Source: Prinia subflava (Eukaryota > Chordata > Aves > Passeriformes > Cisticolidae). From it: DNA of 64,000 nucleotides. Made by a program: the position numbers and the translations under genes. How positions within the stretch are numbered: the stretch's first letter is position 1; every line of letters starts with the position of its first letter. The stretch spans positions 149,819,285 to 149,883,284 of the forward strand of contig NC_086247.1 of assembly GCF_021018805.1 (NCBI RefSeq), written 5' to 3'. Under the pieces are notes generated by a model. The model was not told where the DNA came from. It searched no databases and saw only the letters and a program-made list of their open reading frames with translations. Shown here piece after piece: positions 38,516-52,069 of the stretch.

Positions 38516-38528
38516 TTTTTTTTTTTTT
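38516..38528. repeat. Short homopolymer T tract
   Basis: About 13 T followed by CCC. No associated element was recognised. Confidence 0.75.
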
Positions 38529-41500
38529 CCCTTTGCCACCATCCCTTCTGTTATACAAACCCCGTTCTGAAAAATTTGAGGAATGAGCCATGTTGCTTGT
38601 TCCTTTCTGGCACATTTCATTTTTGGAGAGCAATTTTTCCACCACGTTGCAAAGACCCATCACTGGGCACAGTCCTTAGCAGGCTCCTGAGAACCCGAGC
38701 TGGATTTAAGGCTGCTGAGAAAACCTGAAAGGAGATTTGGGTCCCAAAAACCAGAGTTTAAGCATGGGATGTTAGCAAATCTCAGTTTTGGGGACCTGAT
38801 CATGGCTCTGATGTGGGGTGAAACCTCAGCACGGGAGGCTCGAGTCCTTCACAAGGGTTAGATGACCCCATAGGATGCAGCCTTTGTATAAAGCTCTTTT
38901 TTTTCTATTAAAAACTGAAGCCTCACATCTGTCACAACACTTCTGAGGCATCATTTTCTTTTTAGGTAACTCTCAACCTGTCAGAAAAAAGAGATGGAAA
39001 AAGAGCAGACCTTTCCCCAAATAGGGTGTAGCTCAGTGAAAAGTCAGAGCAGAAAAAAATGGAGATGCCAATAAAAAATAGGAAAAGGAATGTTTTCATC
39101 TTTTTAAAAGTAATTTTTTTAACCTGTTATTTTGAAAAGGTGCTTAAAATCAACCAAAGGCTCTTCCTTCCAGCTGCAAAGGTGTCGTCCTAAATTAAAG
39201 CTCCCATGAAAATTCAAGCTGCCTTGTCCTCATCGGGGTTTTAAATTGAATTAGTCAACTGAATTAGGAATGCTCTTTGCTTTTCAGTGTTTGGTGGTGG
39301 CTGATAAGCCTGCAGCCACAGAGAAGCCTGGGTTTGATCCCAGCTGCTGCATTCCTGTGTGTGGAATTGGTTAACCATGTGCAGGAGAGCCCTTCTGAGC
39401 CAGGCCCATATTTCCTCCATAAATGATACTTGTGACAAATACCTGGTGTCATTGATATTCCATTAGTTTCCTTCAGTGAAAGATCAGACAGCTTTAAAAA
39501 GCCAATAAATTCCCACAGATTGTCTCTGAAAGGGAGAGAAATAAGATTCCTCGGCAGGCCACACACCATTAAGCCCAAGCAGTGAGCAGTGTTTTATGGT
39601 TAGCAGGGCTGAGGTCACTACTTTTGGATGGGTGCAATTAAGATTCACTGAAGCTACCAAAACCCCACCATTCTTCAGGTGCTGGGGCAAAGACACCTTG
39701 TGCAGACAGCAGGAGGGATGCTCTGCACTGCTGCAACTCCAGGCTGTGCTGGCCCTGGGAGCACCTCCCAGTGCTTAGAGGTACAGCACAGATCCCACCT
39801 TTTTTTATAAAAAAGGCTTTATGAAGATCCAGGGAAGTGTCTTTGAACAGAGATTCTGCTTGCCTTGCAGACTAGAGGCCATTTTTAAAAGGGGCTTTGG
39901 AGTGTTGTTAAAACTCTGCAGCTGACAGTGTGCCCACCTTGTGGTCACCACGTCTCTGTCACTCCAGAAAATGTCTCAAAGCCACGTAGCTTCTTTCTTT
40001 TTTTGTACACAGACAATCCCTATGTGTGATATGAAACAGCAGCAGCTTCCTCATTGCACGGTGGGCTCAGGAAATCTGGATATTGTCAGGTTTTGGGTGC
40101 CATTTCCTGACATTTGGGTGTCCTTCCATCCATCTGCCTGTTGAAATTATTTCCCCAGATCTTACTCTAGCTGCAATCCTTCAGCAAGTCCTTTGCTCCC
40201 ACTATTCTGCTTATGCCTGAAAATTTATGTTATTCATGCCCAAAAATATCTTTTAGCCATTTGCACCCAGACTTTGAATTTCAAGAGCCATTGATTAGGC
40301 TTTGGGGGGGGTTGTTGATTTTTAATTTTTTTTTTAGTATTATTTTCTACAGGTAAACCAAATCTTTTTAGCTAAATACCAGAATAAATGAATATGCAGA
40401 TTTTTTTTTTCCTCCAAATGCATGCTTTGATGAATGACTCATTCCTTTGTTACAGGAGAATTGTTGGAGCTCTGGTGTTTTCAGGCTCTGAGCAAGGCAA
40501 AGTTGGAAGGAGGAGTTATTGTCTTTTATTAGACTAGATGATATAGTTTGAAAAAAAATCAGGCAGGATTTCAGGCACGTGATCTTTTCCTTCAGGTTTG
40601 GAGCTGCTTTTGCTGCCTTCAAGCTGACTGCAAGTTAAAAACAATCGTTGCAATATTTGACTGGGCTGAGCCAAAGTCAGTGCAGTTGTCCTCAGCTTTT
40701 CCTGCTGACCTGGGAAAAGAGTCCTGGAGTTCTGTGCCAGCTTCACCTCATGCTAAAGCTCTTTATCATTTCACCCTTTAAATGATAGCAGCCCCTTTGA
40801 ACATATTTACCCACACGTCTGTTTGGCTTCCAGCTGCTCCCTTATGCCTGATAAATAAAATCAATTGGAGATAATGAATGGCATTTCAGCCTTTTTCCTC
40901 CTGACATTTGGATGGAAACCCAACCTTCAGGTAATTCCAGTCCCATACAACATTTACACAGGAGGAAAAGGAGGGAGGGGCAGATGCTGTAATTTAAAAC
41001 TTCTCTCTGAAATAATTTGGGGGGAGTTGGTGGGGGAGATACCCAAGTTGACAAACCTCTGAGCAAACCTGTTGGGGAGTCTCTCTTTCTCTCAGAGCAG
41101 ATCCTGGGGCTGGAAAACTTTTCCATCTGGGGAAGGAGCAGGCGATGAGGAGACACCCTGGGCTCAGGGCTGGGGTAGGCTGTGGCTGGGCGAGTGGCAG
41201 CCAAGCGTTCTGCACATCCCTGGCTGCCAGGATGAAACTTCCAGCCCCCATCATGACACCCCACTAACACTGCTGCCCCCAGGCAAGGCGCTGCCCTGTG
41301 GATTTTGGGGGAGATAACCAAGCACCCCCAAACCCTTGGGGTTTGCACAGGCCCTGGTGTTTGCTCTGGGGTCTGCTCCAGGCCAGGCGCTGCCGGCCTG
41401 TTTCAGCCTGGCGGGCTGTGGGAACGCTTTCCTCCCCCTCTCCCGCTGCATCTGACTCAGAAAATGTTCCAAAATCCCAGGTTTCTGCATCTCCTGCCTC

Positions 41501-42136
41501 TCCCACTCCGGCTAACAGGAGGCTGAAGGAGAAGCAAACAAAGGCGTTCTTATGCTCTGGAGAGCTGATGGGTCATGAAGCAGCAACTCCTCCTCTTCTC
41601 CTGCTGCCCTCCCGGGAATCTGGCCTCCCCATTGTCTGCAGCAGTCCCAGGCACTAAAGGCCTCCTTGGCGTGGCTGTCACATCCAAGCCAGGGCTGGGG
41701 CTGAGAGAGGGCTGTTTTTATCAATTATCCAAGCTGCAGAACACGTCTGAGCCCTTTGCTGTGCCCGTGGTCCATGCGTTCCCTGCTGGGCTTGGATGGG
41801 TGAAGAGGTTACAAAGCCAGGGAAAAGGCACCGCAGGCATCTCGTTACCCTGCTCATCTGCACTTGTGTGCTCACTCCTGTCTTAAAATCATCTTGCAAG
41901 TTTGTTGGAGGCAGAGTTCCCCTTTCTTTTTAATGTTTGTGTAGCAGTGAGCCCTGCAGGACCCTGCTCTGTGCACAGGAAGAATCATTTTAACTGAACA
42001 CTGCCACTGTAGAGCTGTGAGTCCAAGGGACAGAGGATAGCAGGTGGTTTATGTCCAAAATCCATTCCAAAAGCAGGGACCAGATCTGGCCTCATCACAG
42101 TCTGCAGCTTCCTCATGAGGAAGAGAGGAGGGGCAG

Positions 42137-42295
42137 GCCCTGATCTCTTCTCTGACCAGTGACAGGATCTGAGGGAATTGCTGGAGCTGTGTCAAGGGAC
42201 CTTGAGGTTGGATATTAGGAAAAGGTTCTTCCCCCAGAGGGTGGTGGGGCACTGAACAGGCTCCCCAGGGGAATGGTCACAGCACCAAGCCTGAT
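42137..42295 (+). mobile_element. CR1 LINE internal 3' fragment lacking the terminus
   Basis: Matches the CR1 pattern 'tctgaccagtgacaggatct', 'ggagctgtgtcaagggacct', 'gaggttggatattaggaaaa' and 'gagggtggtggggcactgaa'. It breaks off before the usual terminal block, so it is truncated at both ends. Confidence 0.85.
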
Positions 42296-44819
42296 GAGAC
42301 TGGATTGAAATAAAGGGAAAGACATCTGAGGGTCTACACAAGGCAGAGCAAATCTGAGACTCCTTTTCTCTGCCTCTCAGGACTCCCATCTGCAAGCAAT
42401 AGCAAGGGACAAACCCCGTGCTATTTTGCCTTTTTTTTTTTTTCAAATAGTGGCTCCGATGCATGGGGAACTGCATTGAGCTCCTGCTGCAGCACTGGGT
42501 TGTCATAAGAACACAGGGAAAAAATCACAGGCTCTAGGTAGGGTCCCTGTGCATGTTCAGGTTGGCACCTGGGAGAGATGAGGAGAAGCATTTCCAAGAT
42601 ATCTGCTGGGGAGGGTTTTGAAAGCGTTTTCAAGCCCATGACCTTGTCAGTAGAGCTTCTGAGCCCTGTGATGGCCAGCAATCCTTCATCCCGTTGCAGT
42701 GTCCTCATCTTCTTTATATAAACTCAAGCCCCGGGCGAGGGCAGCCGGCCAAACAAACACACAGGAATTCCTTCCTTCCCTGCTTCCACCCCGTGCTCCG
42801 CTCAATGCACGGCCCAACATGGGGCCTTGGACAGAAAGGTCAGCACCATTTGGTGTCCTCTTACTTTGGCTAGTGAAAGGGTGTCTCTGGCTGTGCAGCC
42901 TTCTAAAAATAAGCCAGGCTTGCAGAGAGGTTTTGCTCCTCCACCACACACAGGAATGAAAGGACAGGAGAGGCAGGAAAGGTGTCGGGAGACGGAGGTG
43001 TCCACAAGCGCTGCCACGCTGCTCCCCTCCAAACCACACATATGCTTCCTCCTTTGTGTGAGCATCCTGCATGCTGAGAGAGGGGCAGAGAGGGAAGGAG
43101 AGGCCTCAGAAAGCCTCTCTTGCCACTGGCATGGGTGCAGACCCGCTGGAGGGGTCACAAAGGGACCCCTGCCCTGGTGGGCAGGCTGGCAGTGGGGCTG
43201 GGGACATGGGAGCGATGCCTGGGAGTGGGCAGGGTGCCACCACGGCTGCAGTGGGGACACAGGGCAGTGCCAGCAGGCTGAGAGGGGCTTTAAGTGGCCA
43301 CGGTTTGGGGGAGACCTCCTGTGAGAGAGCCTTGGGCTGGTCAGGGCAATAACAGCTCCTGCACAGGGGAGCTGCTGGGTCGGGACAGATACGGGTTGTA
43401 ATCCTTTGGGAACAGGTCTGCCTGCCAGGGGCAGCCCCTAGGACAGGTCAGCAAGGGAGATTTTAGGGCTTTAACTCCTTCAAGACTTTGAGGGGTCCAA
43501 GAGCACAGAGCAGGTTGCAGAGTTTGCACTGTGGGGCTGTGGCACTGATATTTCAGGTCCTGGCAAGGATCTCCCACCACCAGAGCTGGCCAGTACAAAG
43601 CAGTTCACTCCAGTGTTCATCTTCATCACTTTTTTCCCCCTTTGGCTTACCATGCAAATATGTCCTGTGACAGCACTTCTCCCATGATTTTGAGTACTGA
43701 ATCCAGCTTGATGTTCTATGAAAGGCATTTCTCACTTGACTTTTCCCAAGCAATCCTGCCTCGACCAATTAATTGCTCATCTAAGCAAGCCCACAATGTG
43801 TGACAAAGTCAGCAACAGACAGCAGAAAAATGTGCCAGAAAACCACGGATTTGCCCTGAATTTCAAAATCAGGAGAGTGTTTCCATCACATTTATGGAAA
43901 GCTTGGAAGTTTTCATCCTGAATGCTGCATGAGGGTCCCCTGGGTAGAAGGAGAGGGATTTCAACCCAAAGGAGTGTGAAGAAGGTCAGAGGAATAGAGA
44001 GCCAACCCTAGAAGAAGGAACTAAATCCTCCTGGTGTTGTAGATGGATTTTAGTCATTATATGAGCAGTATTATATTTTATGGCTGCCTAAAACAGCTGA
44101 TTGTGGAATTTGAGAAATCACTGGCCATATATTTTACACTGTAATCAGGAATTAATCTGGCCAACTGCCCACAGCTCTGTGATTGCATCTCTCCAAAAAG
44201 CCTTATAGTATTCCTTGAGCTCTGGGTGGATGGCAAACACTGGGAGCAGTCATCAGTCTCTGACAGAGCAGAGCAAGAGATGGTGACGATAAATAAAGTG
44301 GGGGTCAATCCAATTTCCTGTGATGGGCCATTTGTGAGGGGGAAGGAGTTTGTCTGTGTGAGAACCACCTGACATTGTCCAGGCAACCATCCTGTTAACC
44401 ATCCCCTCCTTCAGCAGGTAAGGGTGTAAACGTGCCTATCCAAACCCAGCTGGGATTTTACATCCACAACGCAAGTCCAGCTCAGGAGCTGTGGAAGGGG
44501 ACGTCAGGAAAACAGAGTGTTGGCCCTCTGGATGTGTGTAAGCCAAAGCCTGGGGAAAACCTGTTTATGGGAGAGGAAACCAAGAGCTTTTCTCTCAGTT
44601 CCTTCTGGGTAACTGCTGTGCTGTGGAGCAAAGCTGCCCCAAAACACGGGCAGCACTGGTGCTTACACTGGGGGACAATTCATCCAGCCTGGCTGAGCTG
44701 AAGAGTAATAAAAAATAAAAGCCTTATGATAACCTGTGAAGGCTGCTGTTTCCCCAGGAAAACAAGACATTTTGCTAAAAACCTTCTTGCCCCCTGTTTT
44801 TGACATAGATCACCAGGAA

Positions 44820-44925
44820 AGGCACCATGCTGGGCTGTGATTGCAGCTCTCATCCCAGCTCTGAGCTTGGGCCACTCATTCTGCCTCTCACTGTCTCCTC
44901 TCTGTAAGACGGGGAGATTCTTTAA
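44820..44925 (+). mobile_element. MIR-like SINE relic
   Basis: Contains 'tcccagctctgagcttgggc', 'cactcattctgcctctcact' and 'ctctgtaagacggggagatt'. The order is that of MIR in sense orientation: a ccttgggcaa block, then cctcagtttcc, then tgtaaaatgggga. It ends about 10 bp before the CR1 copy that starts near 44935. Confidence 0.6.
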
Positions 44926-44934
44926 TGGCTTTAA

Positions 44935-45184
44935 GATGATAGGGGGTAGATTTAAACTGGATGTGAGAAGAAATTTGTCCCTGTGTGGGTGGTGAGGCAC
45001 TGGAACACATTGCTGAGGGTTGTTGTTGAAGCCCCATCCCTGGAAGTGTCCACTGCCAGGCTGGATGGGGCTTGGAGCAACCTGGGATAGTGGAAGGTGT
45101 CCCTGCCCTGGCAGGGGATGGAACTGGATGATCTTTAAGGTTCCTTCCAACCCAAACCTTTCCACGATTCTACGATTCTATGAA
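44935..45184 (+). mobile_element. CR1 LINE 3' fragment
   Basis: Contains 'gggggtagatttaaactgga', 'gaagtgtccactgccaggct', 'ttggagcaacctgggatagt' and 'gaactggatgatctttaagg', and ends with repeated 'acgattct' units. It is among the best preserved copies here and lies right beside a MIR-like relic. Confidence 0.94.
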
Positions 45185-48100
45185 TCATACTCACAAAACA
45201 TTGCAGGCTTCTTCAACAAGCATTTGACAACCACAGAATGAATCACATTAAATGTGAGTGTTGGGTTGACTTGGGTGATGTCCTAACCAACATTCACCTC
45301 CCAAACAAAACTGAGGTGAGCCAACTACTCTTGAGGCTACAAACAATAGCTGTGCTGGGCAGGAAGTAATGCAGGTAACACTCCAAATTCACAGCTCAGC
45401 CATCACCTAGAAAACATCTTTGGTCACAACCAAACAAAGCTCCCAAAAGCTGATTTGATCCTTCCTTGCTCCCCATCCCCTACGTGCTGCTGGAAACCCG
45501 TTGGTGTTGTACTCTGCAGAGAGGGGGGAAAGGCAGCCAAGGGAAGCAGTACAAAATCTGCCTCTGGAGGTTCATTTAGCAGGGAGCTGCAGGGACTTTC
45601 ACACACATATAGAAACTTATTAATAATAAACAGAGTCATCTGGAACATTCCTGCATGCCGGGGAGGGATTAGTGCTTCCAAGTCAGGGAAATCTAGCAGA
45701 GAGGAGAGAGGGACTGCGAGGATAAAGGGGAATGCTGGCGCAGGGCTGTACCCAGAGGCCTGAATCCCTGGAGGAGGGGATGGGGAATTGCCTGCCCCCG
45801 ATTCAGGAGAGCCAGCCCAGAGATCAGAGCCAACAAAGGCTGTTATTGCTGGCAAGAGCAATGAAATTAAAGAGATGTTTCACCATCCATCATCAGGTGT
45901 GTCAGTTTTCAACACTTAGTGGCTGCAAGTTAAAGCCTTTCTCGGCTGCATTTCCAGTCATTGGCTTTTAATTTCGGGCACAAAGGAGGGAATTACATTG
46001 GAAGTACTGCAGGTGAGATTTCCTCCCTCCTGCCACACATTTCCTCGGCAATGCATCAGTAATGAGACTTCATGGGCAGCGTCTTCCTTGCCAAAGCAGA
46101 ATAATTAATTCAGTTCTTTACCTGGCTGCTTGTCCAAAATCACTCCGGGGTAATGAGATAGAGACTATGCCAGTCCTTTCCTCTGGTATGTGACAGCCAA
46201 ATGCCACACACCAGATCACATCCCCACCCCTCCTTGCAGAGCTGGGGTGTCTGAGGGGCAGAGCACCGTGCTGAGATCTCACCAGGAGCCTGTGGCTTGT
46301 GCTCAGCCTCTCCAGGTGTGCTCCCAGGATTTTCTTTGCTGTGCCAGGCTGAGGATCACATCCTTTTCAGCTCAGCCCAGCCCGAGTGGTGCTGAAGAAA
46401 CCCTGCTGCAGCCTTTGCCACAGGTTCAGCCCCCGAGAGAAGACATGAACAGAGCCACACAGAGGGTGAGAGCAGCAGCACATGGAGCATGGGAGGAATG
46501 AAGAAAAGAGCCCCTTCACTTTCACAGCCACATGAATGTGTGTCAGAGAGAGATACGGGCTCCTTCTTGGCATTTGTCAGACAACAGCAGTTTTTCCAGG
46601 CAGCGTCGTATGGATTTTCCTTTTATAACCATCTCTCTCGTGGAAATCCCCATTGGTGCCTGCTATCCCAGCAAAGGAGAGTGTCTAATTCAGCTCATTT
46701 TCCCCCAGGAAGATCCAGCTGATTGTGCAATAGCAATGTGTACCAGCACGTTAATGGTGCTTGGCACCTTCCCGGGCTGCACGGGAGGCAGGGGATATTG
46801 CTGTCATTATGGAATTAGTCATGCTGGAAGCACCGCGGGGTTTGTTTAATCCAAGGAGAAAAGAAAAAGGATTGGTGGGGTGGGGTGAACAGAGGCAACA
46901 ACGGCAGATTTCTGAGGCAGGCACAGAGGGAGCCAGGGCAGGAGCTGGCACCTTTGCCAGCCAGGGGATGTCCCAGCAGCTCCCCGTGTTCCGGGTGCCT
47001 GGGGGTGCCCGTGGGTTTCAACCAGCTGCAGGCTGCACTTTGGGGATTTTTCACCCTGCAGGAGCTGTGTGGCTGGATTTTAGCAGGTATAAAACAGTCA
47101 GGTCACTGCAGACCCCGTGGGAGCAGTGGTCTGGAGGGAAGGAGCCTGCCTTGCCTTTGCTGGCCGGGGGACACACTCAGGTTTCTGGTCACACGCTGGG
47201 GATGCTCTTCTGTGACAGGGAGATGGGGGTCCAGGCCAGTGCTCCCTGCTCTGCTGCTCTCCAGCTTTCATTGCAACACTGCTCCACAGTCTGGCATTCT
47301 GCAGGTCCCCTCTGCCTCCCCAGGCCTTTCTGGGGTCAGGCATCATTGTCACACACTTCCCCTCACATCCTCTCCTCTGGAAATAAGGGGTGATCAGCCC
47401 AGTGACCTGGGTCTGAGCCCTGGCTCCTGACACCTCCTGGCCCAAAGAAGAACAGTGCTGGCTGCAGGTGCCCCATGAGGAGCACCCAACTCCTTCTGAC
47501 CGTTCAGGAGACATCTCTGCAGGTGAGCTTGCAGCAGCTGAGACCCACTGTGCCTCTGCTGGCTCTCCATCCCACCTGGCCTTCAGGCACCTCTGTTTCC
47601 CAGCTGCAGTTGTGTGCAAGCCCTCCCCGTGCCACTGGCTGTGTGCTCAGTGCCAAGGCACAGCTGGGATCGTGCCAGCTGGAGATTGTCTGCCTCCAAT
47701 CTCCTCCCAAGCCAAGATTTAATGGTTTTGCAGCCAACTCAGTGGCTGCTTGTCCCCCACCTGTGCCTGCAGAAGCGCTGCTTAGATTTCATGCGCTGTC
47801 AAGGGGCTTCAAATGCTGCCAGCTGAGATGGCCCTCGAGGGCCAGGAGAGGGTTGGTCTGGACTAAATTAATGCACAGACAGGTCCCCAAAGCTGCTGTG
47901 AGACACTCAGCCCACAGGAAACACTGCCATGTGTAATGCCATAGGGAACCAGGCCAGAAGGAGAAGGGATGTCTGTTCCTCCTTCAGCCAGCTGCACACA
48001 CCATATCCCCTCCCACGAGTTTTTCTGCAAGGTCCTGACAAGGGACATTTTCTATCAGTTGCTCCTGGTGCCACAGGAACATGTCTGCAGCAAGCCTGGC

Positions 48101-51100
48101 TGTGTGGTGGAGCGTGTCCCACCCTCTCAGTTCTGAGGGCCGTGGAGTAGAGCTCCCCTCAGCAGCCTCCTTCCCTTCACTCGTGGAGAGGGGGAAGCAA
48201 GACTGGTGAGGATGTGTTTTCCCTGCTGGGTACTGCTAATTAACATGAGAAACAGAACCAGAGGCTATGAGGCATCGAACCAGAGTGTAATTAGCTGCAT
48301 GGGATTTGCTAAGTGTCTCAGCAGTCCGGACAACAAGCAGGGAACCTCAGGGCCAGCCTCTGTCAAGGAGCTGCTCCATGACAGCAGAGCCCCCCGAGGG
48401 CTGCTCAGCGCTGCCCTGGCTCCTCCTGTGCCTGGTCCAAGGCTGTGTTGGGATGTGTGGAATGGCCAAGCCCCTGCTCCCCACCCCAGGCTACCAACAG
48501 CACAGACACCTCTCTCCTCCTCGCTGCAGCTTATTTAATATTTATGCACCCAAGTGTTCAGGAGTACCCTAACAGTTTGCGTGCTCAAAAGTCCAGAGCT
48601 CTGCCTAGATATTTTGTTGCCTGTGTTTCCTTTCCCTCCTTTTCTCCTTTGCACTGGGCTCTGCAAAGGTGCTGGCACTGGGTCAGTCAGTTCTCCTGCC
48701 TGGGGATGGGAGCACCCAGCTGGTGTCTCCTTGTCACCTCCATCTGCTTCTCCCAGGCACAGGGCAGGGATGCCCTGGTGGAATTTCATCATCTCAACTC
48801 CCTTTGCCAGGCCGTGGAGATCTTGTGAATGCCAAGAAGAAGGTGTCCAAAAGATGCCAGGTGAATCACACCTCCAGAATGCCCTGACCTTGCCCACTGA
48901 GCACCCAGTGCCACCCACAGGTGTCCACAGGCAGATCCAGACAGATTGTCACGCCCCTCGGGACTTGGGGACTTTAGGGACCATGAGCCTAAGGCAGAAA
49001 ATATTTTAAGCTGCTTCTGGTCTTCATGGATTTAAAGGTACCTGGTTGCATCTATCCTTTACTGGGACTATAAACGCACCCACTTGAATTTCTAAAAGCT
49101 TTGGAAGCCATAGACAAAGGGATCTGTCCTCAAGAGGCTGAACCAGAGGCAGTAGGACACCTCCTCTTTTGGATTAGCCAAAAGGGGACAAAAATAGCCT
49201 CAATCCCACCGGAAGCCTGAACCTGGGTTGTGATTCATGCCCTGGCTGGCTGCCCACGAGGTTTGCACAGGAATTTGTGAGTGGAGCTGTCGGGTTTCTG
49301 GCCCCAGCTACCCTGAGTGCCTGCAGGAAGGATGAACCCTTCCTGAAACATGCCAAGGCCTGGAAAGGAGCATCACGTCACGCCTGGCAGGAGGAACCTG
49401 CTCCAAACATAATGCAGCTTCTGTTCAAGGCTCCCTTTTCTATTTTTACATGTGTGGAGTGGTGTAAAATGTGCTTTTTTATTTTTCTTTTAATGAAACT
49501 CTGCATGCAATGAAACACAGAGCGAAAGGACTGGAGCCACGCTGGAAAAGGGTGATGGGGAGAGAGAAAACAAGGCAGCAACCAAAAATCTGTCACCTGC
49601 TGATGATGTTTAGAGGAGATGTTTGGTCCTGTGGCTGCTCTGTGTGTGCTGTTCTACTTCCAGCCTGGCAGCCCTTGCCTGTCCTCCAGGAAAAAGGATT
49701 CAAAATGACTCATAGGAGTAATGCTGACCCATTGAGCAACACCAGGGGCTTCATGGCAAGGATCTGGGACAAACCCTGTGACAGCTTTGGCACTGAAACA
49801 GTTCTCATTCCCAGGGCTTTTTGCACTGATTTAAGTCATCTTCTTCCCTACCCTAATGGAAGAGAAACAGATCTGTATGGACAGAGATCAAGAAAGCCCC
49901 AAAAGAGGGGGAAAAATATATTCAGTTGCTTAATATTTGATAAAATCCAGTTCTGTCTGAGGCCAGGGTGAGCAGGGGAGATTTTTTACATGACTTTGCA
50001 GACAGAGGCTGAGTCTCCTGGGTCATGCTGTTATCTCATGAGTAATCACTCTTGTCCATGCTAGGGTAAATGAGAAAAAGTTTGGGATGAGGAAAGGGGC
50101 TCCAGCTGCAAGGGAAACCCCAGGGATGGTTTTGAGTGACAACTGATTACCTGCATTGAGATTTGCCTAGAGGGTGAGGCACTAGTGCTCATCTCCTTTG
50201 CACACATGGTGGGAGATTCTTTAATCGTCCACTTCACATCCCCCAAAAATTAATTAAAAATTTTCCTTGGGCAGTAAAGCTTCAGCTTTTCCCCATTCCC
50301 TGTGCTTGAAGTAAATAAACGCTGCTCTCTGCTGCTCCTCTTGCCTCCCTGATCTCTGGTGTTTCTCAGCCCTGGCCTCACCTCAGAGTTCTGCAGCTGG
50401 AAGCAGAGAAGGTGAGATGGGGCTTTCTGCAGGGCAGATGCCACAGGGGAAACAGCACATGTGGCTGGGGTGGGACTCACTTTCCAGCTGCAGGCACAGC
50501 ACTGGGGCCCCTGAGTGGGCTCTCATCTCTCAAACCCTCTTTGGCTCTTCTCTTTTTGGGAGAGAGGACCTTCCACCTCGCTCTAGAGGGTGAGATCTCA
50601 GCTGAGGTGATGCTCACCCAAATGTGGGCAGGACTGTGCCTTGGTATTTTGGTAATTAATGGACTGGGTGACTGCAAATCCAGTCAGTTCTAACCTCAGC
50701 AAGGTCTGGGGGTCTCTTCTCTGCCTTTGGCACTGGGAATTGAGGAGCAGGGACTGGTCAACAGTTACAACTTCTTTTTGCTTAACATGATGCTGTAGCT
50801 CACTGTGTTGGTCTAACACAGGAGAGTCCTGGAAGAGCCTTTTAATCTTGGCTTTTAAGGGCTTTGTCTCTGTCTTAAAAGCACATCTGCTGTGTCTGTG
50901 TCACCTAACTAAGAGCTGGGCTGGAGCCTGTGCTTCTGTGATCATCCACAGCCTGACCCACAGCACGTGTGCTGTCCCAGAACAGTGAATTCCCCCACAG
51001 GAGGTGCCCAGAGTCACTCCTGATGTGCAGGCAGGACACTGCAGCCCTGTTTGGGACAGCAGGAAGGTCAGTCAGGTAAAAATGTTGGGTACAGACTCAC

Positions 51101-52069
51101 CTCTACATGGAAAAACAGCATTGTCCCCTGAGTGAGCCAAGGACATTGTCCCCCTGCAGAATTGCCTGGGCTTTGAGAGCAGATGGATGTTTTAGGAACT
51201 ATGATCCAAGGGGAAAATAATCTGGAGAAAAACAACCTGGGAGCCAAGCCCAGTGGAGTTCCTTAGTGCCACTTCAACCTCCTGAATGCTGTGTCCAATC
51301 TGCCCAGAAACACACAGAAAATTTCTCCTCTGGATTAAGCAGCAACCGTAAAACTCCTGGCAGGGACCTGGCCACCAAAGTGTCTCCACCACCCATGTCC
51401 TAAATCCCCGGTGTGAGCTCCACTCACACACCCCCTGAATCAGCCTTATTTTTTAGTGTAAAATCCCAAACAAGGACTGGAATAAACTGATTTAGGTCCG
51501 GGTTGGGTTGTTGCAATGGCACAGCATTGGCATCTCTGCTGGGGCACTGTGGGCAAGGGGTTGATCCCACCATCCCCTCCCACGGCTGGTGTGAGGTTGG
51601 GTGAGACCCTGCAGCTCACAGGCTGCTTATGGTCACTGCTCACCCCCTAAATCTTCTGTAAGGGGGAACTTTTCAAGAGGATTGGGGGAAAGTCCTCTTA
51701 TTTGTTTGTTTGTTCCTTCCTCCCATCTCTGGAGAGAGGGAGGATTTTTGGAAGTCAGTCCAGCTCCCTTATTGCCTTGCCTGACACCTTTCTCCCCATC
51801 CTCACTGTGAGGAGGAGTTCAGACAAGTGCCTGCTGCTAAACCCTGGGATGTGGAGGGAGCACACTGGGAATAGGAATGTGGTGCTTGGAGGGTGCAGTG
51901 CCCCTCCTCCAGCTCTTCCCACTGGGAGACACCAGCACCAGAGGCAGGGATGGAAGAGGGTGCCCTGAGGAGTGCAGGCACCAGTTCTGGGGATCTGTTG
52001 GCCCAGGGTGCTCCCAGACTCGCAGGCTCTGCAGCTGATCCCCTCACCTGGGCTCACTCCAAGGGGCTC
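45185..52069. other. GC-rich noncoding flank, no gene recognised
   Basis: No dispersed repeat was recognised in this stretch. It holds several long overlapping frames (up to 210 codons at 46761-47393), open in more than one frame and on both strands. That pattern points to composition rather than coding. A stretch near 45850-46100 reads as low-repeat, moderately AT-rich DNA and could be a conserved noncoding element. Confidence 0.55.

Larger units (their letters stand above)
37471..44819. other. Noncoding upstream flank, no gene recognised
   Basis: Contains an A26 tract, a T tract and the truncated CR1 at 42137. Overlapping frames of 130-168 codons on both strands at 40842-41657 and 42686-43324 come from stop-poor GC-rich sequence and show no domain. 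Confidence 0.6.

Noticed and set aside
40842..41348. 168-codon minus-strand frame
   Set aside because: It overlaps other long frames on both strands in GC-rich sequence, has no domain, and no splice or promoter context.
42700..43300. Possible second CpG island
   Set aside because: CpG is only slightly raised and scattered, far below the level at 4090-4866.
42802..43324. Overlapping 152- and 165-codon frames on opposite strands
   Set aside because: Mutual overlap on both strands in a GC-rich block indicates composition rather than genes.
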